A DNA stretch of 26,550 nt, taken from contig JANPLD010000126.1 of assembly GCA_031426355.1 (NCBI GenBank), positions 1 through 26,550 of the forward strand, written 5' to 3'. The position numbers and the translations under genes are program-made. Within the stretch, counting starts at the first letter, position 1. Each line of letters starts with the position of its first letter. The stretch is from JANPLD01 sp031426355 (lineage in GTDB: Bacteria > Pseudomonadota > Alphaproteobacteria > Rickettsiales > UBA8987). The notes under the pieces are model-generated. The model did no database searches. It worked only from the letters and a program-made list of their open reading frames with translations, and was not told the DNA's origin. Below are positions 23,783 to 26,550 of this stretch, in pieces.

Positions 23783-23819
23783 TAACAAGATTTATAAATC
23801 AAACAAAGAGTAATTAAAG

Positions 23820-24440
23820 ATGTCTAAAAGATTATCCGCAAAATATAAGATTTCCCGCCGTTTAGGTGTAAACCTTTGGGGAAGAGAGAAAGATCCTTTT
23901 GAAAGAAGGAATTTCGTACCTGGTCAACACGGTCCCACTATCGGTAAAAGAGTTAGCTCTGATTTCGGTAAACAGCTTAATGCTAAACAGCAATTAAAAG
24001 GTTACTACGGTAACATCGGCGAAAAACAATTCAGAAGAATATTCAAAGAAGCTTTAAGGCTTAAAGGTGATACGGGTGAAAACTTTATCGGTCTTCTTGA
24101 AAGAAGGCTGGATGCGGTTATTTACCGTATGAACTTTGTTCCGACAGTTTTCGCAGCGCGTCAGTTTGTGAACCACAAACATATTTTCGTTAATGGTAAG
24201 ATCGTTAACATTCCTAGCTATACTGTTAAAGCTGGTGATATTATTGAAGTTAAGGAATCTTCTAAAACCCTCCCTATGGTTATTGAAGCTACTGAAACTC
24301 CAGAAAGGGCGATTCCTGACTATATCGAAGTTGATCTTAAAGCTAGAAAAGGTAAATTCGTTAGAACTCCTGCTTTCCACGAAGTTCCTTATCCTGTGAA
24401 AATGGAAGTGAACCTTGTAACAGAGTTCTTCTCAAGATAA
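23820..24440 (+). CDS. rpsD: 30S ribosomal protein S4
   Basis: A 206-residue primary 16S rRNA-binding protein that nucleates small-subunit assembly. The N-terminus SKRLSAKYKISRRLGVNLWG and PGQHGPTIGKRVSSDFGKQL is the alphaproteobacterial form, without zinc cysteines. The S4 RNA-binding domain covers about residues 96-160 (LERRLDAVIYRMNF, AARQFVNHKHIFVNGKIVNI). It stands alone rather than in the alpha operon, a normal arrangement in Alphaproteobacteria. It has its own promoter candidate, structured leader and terminator. Codons are more regular than in neighbours, as expected for a highly expressed gene. Confidence 0.98.
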   Translation: MSKRLSAKYKISRRLGVNLWGREKDPFERRNFVPGQHGPTIGKRVSSDFGKQLNAKQQLKGYYGNIGEKQFRRIFKEALRLKGDTGENFIGLLERRLDAVIYRMNFVPTVFAARQFVNHKHIFVNGKIVNIPSYTVKAGDIIEVKESSKTLPMVIEATETPERAIPDYIEVDLKARKGKFVRTPAFHEVPYPVKMEVNLVTEFFSR

Positions 24441-24468
24441 TTAAGAAAGTCTTAAATTTATTTTATTT

Positions 24469-24494
24469 AAAGCCCTGTTCATCAGGGCTTTTTT
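24469..24494 (+). terminator. Intrinsic terminator after rpsD
   Basis: A perfect 9-bp stem, AAAGCCCTG/CAGGGCTTT, with a TTCAT loop, runs into a T-tract ending at 24494. It lies 28 bp after the rpsD stop and is the clearest terminator in the window. Confidence 0.93.
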
Positions 24495-24510
24495 ACATAT
24501 ATTATCTGGT

Positions 24511-25515
24511 ATGAAATTTCCCGAAACAAGAATGCGCCGTAACCGCAAAAATGAATCTATCAGGAATCTGGTGCAGGAAAATCATATCTCAGCTAATGAT
24601 CTTATTCTGCCCGTATTCGTGGTTGATAAAAATTCCGCAAAGGAAGAAATAAAGTCAATGCCTGATGTTTTTAGATTGGGTTTAAAAGAATTAAAGGACA
24701 AAGTCAGGGAAGCGGAAGATCTTGGTATAAACGCAATTGCCATATTCCCAAAAGTAGATGAAAACCTGAAAGATGATAAAGGCAGTTATGCACTCTCAAA
24801 AGAAAATTATTTATTCAGATACATTAATAAGATCAAATTGATAAGTCAGAAAGTTCAAGTGATAGTTGATGTTGCTTTGGATCCATATACTTCACATGGC
24901 CATGATGGAATTTTAAATAAAAAAGGTGATGTTGATAATGATGCAACTTGCGAAGTTCTAGCAGAGCAGGCTGTATTATTAGCAAAAGCTGGCGCGGATA
25001 TAGTTGCTCCCTCTGATATGATGGATGGCAGGGTTGGTATCATCAGAAAGTCCCTTGATAAAAATAATTTTACTGAAGTTTCAATACTTTCATATGCAGT
25101 AAAATATGCCTCAAATTTATATGCGCCGTTCAGGGAGGCAGTAGGCTCGGCAAAAAACCTTGGTAAAGCAGATAAAAAAACCTACCAGATGAACCCTGCA
25201 AATATCCGTGAAGCAATTATGGAAGCGGAGCTTGATATAAATGAAGGCGCTGATTTTTTAATGGTAAAACCCGGAATGTTCTATCTTGATGTGATAAAAG
25301 AACTTAAGTCAAAATTCAATAAACCTGTATTTGCTTATCAGGTTAGCGGCGAATATGCGATGCTCAAAAAATATTCTGAAGAAGATATTAACTTATTCAA
25401 AAATATTCTCTATGAGTCTATGCAATGTTTTAAACGAGCAGGTGCAGATGCAATTTTAACTTATGCAGCTTGTGAAATGGCAAGGATTCTAAAAGATAAT
25501 GATAAAAATCTCTAA
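24511..25515 (+). CDS. hemB: Delta-aminolevulinic acid dehydratase (porphobilinogen synthase)
   Basis: A 334-residue HemB that joins two 5-aminolevulinate molecules into porphobilinogen in haem synthesis. The two active-site lysines are Lys198 (SYAVKYASNLYAPFREA) and Lys253 (FLMVKPGMFYLDV). In the metal-site region, DVALDPYTSHGHDG has Ala/Asp where zinc enzymes have three cysteines, so this is the magnesium-type enzyme common in Alphaproteobacteria. Other family parts are SDMMDGRVGIIR and YQMNPAN. The ATG is only 16 nt after the rpsD terminator. No Shine-Dalgarno is visible, and a TATATT at 24498-24503 would start RNA at about the ATG. Confidence 0.97.
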   Translation: MKFPETRMRRNRKNESIRNLVQENHISANDLILPVFVVDKNSAKEEIKSMPDVFRLGLKELKDKVREAEDLGINAIAIFPKVDENLKDDKGSYALSKENYLFRYINKIKLISQKVQVIVDVALDPYTSHGHDGILNKKGDVDNDATCEVLAEQAVLLAKAGADIVAPSDMMDGRVGIIRKSLDKNNFTEVSILSYAVKYASNLYAPFREAVGSAKNLGKADKKTYQMNPANIREAIMEAELDINEGADFLMVKPGMFYLDVIKELKSKFNKPVFAYQVSGEYAMLKKYSEEDINLFKNILYESMQCFKRAGADAILTYAACEMARILKDNDKNL

Positions 25516-26550
25516 ATATCTGGTTTTCATATTTTCCTTCTGTTTTCCACTTTTATCAGTGGCGCAGATAAAGATTCCCGTTGTCCAGCCAACCAGGCAA
25601 CAATTTCAGGAATCTTCTGAGGTAGTAAATTTTAACCAGTCCCTTTTTTCTGAGGATGATCTTGGCTTAACACCATATTCCACGGTAGGGCTTGATGATA
25701 AGAAGGCGGAATTATTGGCAAATGATGATTCATTGGGAATGCTGACGGTAGCCATGATGTATCTTCACGGTGTAAATACTGAGCAAGATTATAAGCAGGC
25801 GAGGGAATGGCTGCTTGCCTCATCAAAGCTTGGAAGTAGTGATGCCATGATACAGCTTGCATTGCTTTATTCACTTGATGAAAAGATTTCAAAAATGAAA
25901 GCGAGGGAAGATCTCACCAGAAAATGGCTAGAAGAAGCCGTCAGACTAAAAAATTCCAAAGCCTATCTTGAGATCGGTAGAATGATGGAAACGGGAAATA
26001 TTTACGACCTCAATACTGAAAAAGCTCTTAAATTTTACCAGCTTGCAGCTCAGGCAGGTAATATTAACTCTTATGCAAAACTTGCCTCCATGTATTTATT
26101 TGGAAGAGGGGTTAAACAGGATCTTCGTAAGGCGATAAGTTATTTAAGAAGGCTGAAAAAAGAATCTGATAATAAATCCATAAAAGGTCAGGCAGATATT
26201 TATCTAGCGCAGATATATTTTGATCTAGCATTTCAGGTAAAGAACAAAAAAACAAAATTCAGCCTCTACCAGCTCTCATGGGATCATGGTAACAAGCAGG
26301 CGGGTGATGCTATAGCAGATATGTATTATGAAGGCGCGGGCGTAAAAAAAGATTATTTGAAAGCGCTTGAGTGGTATGAAAGATCAGTAAAAAGTTTTGA
26401 AAGTGTTTACGCGATGGAAAAGCTTGGTTTCCTATATTTAAAAGCGCCGGGTGATGTACCACGTGACTATAAAAAAGCGATGGAATATTTTGAAAATGCT
26501 GCAAGGCTCGGCGGCGTAAAAGGTGCCCATATGCTAGGTTATATGTATGA
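25499..26550 (+). CDS. Exported Sel1-repeat (tetratricopeptide-like) protein, 3' end cut by window
   Basis: The ATG at 25499 overlaps the last 17 bp of hemB in another frame and opens a frame with no stop to the window edge (350 full codons). The N-terminus is a Sec signal, hydrophobic to about residue 20, with likely cleavage after SVA (residue 22). From about residue 76 come roughly seven Sel1-like repeats, e.g. LASMYLFGRGVKQDLRKAIS, IADMYYEGAGVKKDYLKALE and LGFLYLKAPGDVPRDYKKAM. Sel1 repeats form alpha-solenoids for protein binding; periplasmic members act in envelope organisation, signalling or host interaction. Partner unknown. The overlap suggests translational coupling with hemB. Confidence 0.88.
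   Translation, partial: MIKISKYLVFIFSFCFPLLSVAQIKIPVVQPTRQQFQESSEVVNFNQSLFSEDDLGLTPYSTVGLDDKKAELLANDDSLGMLTVAMMYLHGVNTEQDYKQAREWLLASSKLGSSDAMIQLALLYSLDEKISKMKAREDLTRKWLEEAVRLKNSKAYLEIGRMMETGNIYDLNTEKALKFYQLAAQAGNINSYAKLASMYLFGRGVKQDLRKAISYLRRLKKESDNKSIKGQADIYLAQIYFDLAFQVKNKKTKFSLYQLSWDHGNKQAGDAIADMYYEGAGVKKDYLKALEWYERSVKSFESVYAMEKLGFLYLKAPGDVPRDYKKAMEYFENAARLGGVKGAHMLGYMY

Noticed and set aside
25632..25892. Minus-strand ORF of 86 residues
   Set aside because: It lies wholly opposite the Sel1-repeat gene, whose signal peptide and repeats are convincing.

Overview
The window looks like a compact, low-GC alphaproteobacterial chromosome segment. Three things point there: a TrcR/DUF1013 cell-cycle regulator, which is an alphaproteobacterial family; a 206-residue ribosomal protein S4 of alphaproteobacterial type; and a HemB that lacks the zinc-binding cysteines. 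AT-rich codon use and minimal gaps would suit a Rickettsiales/Holosporales-like or similar lineage. The free catabolic and export functions argue against an extremely reduced endosymbiont. No species is assigned.

Positions 1-8.4 kb hold small accessory and stress genes: the end of a phospholipase D/cardiolipin synthase gene, a small membrane protein, two PhnB-type VOC proteins, a Bcr/CflA drug exporter, a class D beta-lactamase transcribed with a lipoprotein, a DUF421 membrane protein, an O6-alkylguanine-DNA alkyltransferase, a 520-residue protein I do not recognise, a YdeI/OmpD-like protein, an AHSA1-type protein, a cupin and tRNA-Ser(GGA).

Positions 8.5-14.1 kb form a metabolic block. On the minus strand lie a DUF1338/HglS 2-oxoadipate dioxygenase, a lysine 6-dehydrogenase/saccharopine dehydrogenase-like enzyme and an ALDH7-type aminoadipate-semialdehyde dehydrogenase. 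They meet a convergent FAD-linked D-2-hydroxyacid dehydrogenase. Together they could convert lysine to 2-oxoglutarate via 2-aminoadipate, 2-oxoadipate and D-2-hydroxyglutarate. Only the 2-aminoadipate transaminase is not seen here. Upstream on the same strand are an ABC-F ATPase (Uup), an APC amino-acid permease and SodC.

Positions 18.3-22.9 kb encode a complete tripartite exporter: FtsX/DevC-like permease, ATPase, HlyD-type adaptor and NodT-type outer-membrane lipoprotein. A four-helix-bundle gene (the 23S rRNA intervening-sequence protein family), flanked by 22-bp imperfect inverted repeats, sits between the ATPase and adaptor genes. A related non-coding copy of the repeat lies about 3 kb away, upstream of trcR. 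This repeat-plus-ORF unit is the most unusual structure in the window.

Positions 22.9-26.55 kb are core genes: trcR, rpsD (with a candidate promoter, a foldable leader and a clear terminator), hemB, and the start of a Sel1-repeat protein that overlaps the end of hemB. Several convergent gene pairs have almost no spacer, and two of them share a TTAA that serves both stop codons.
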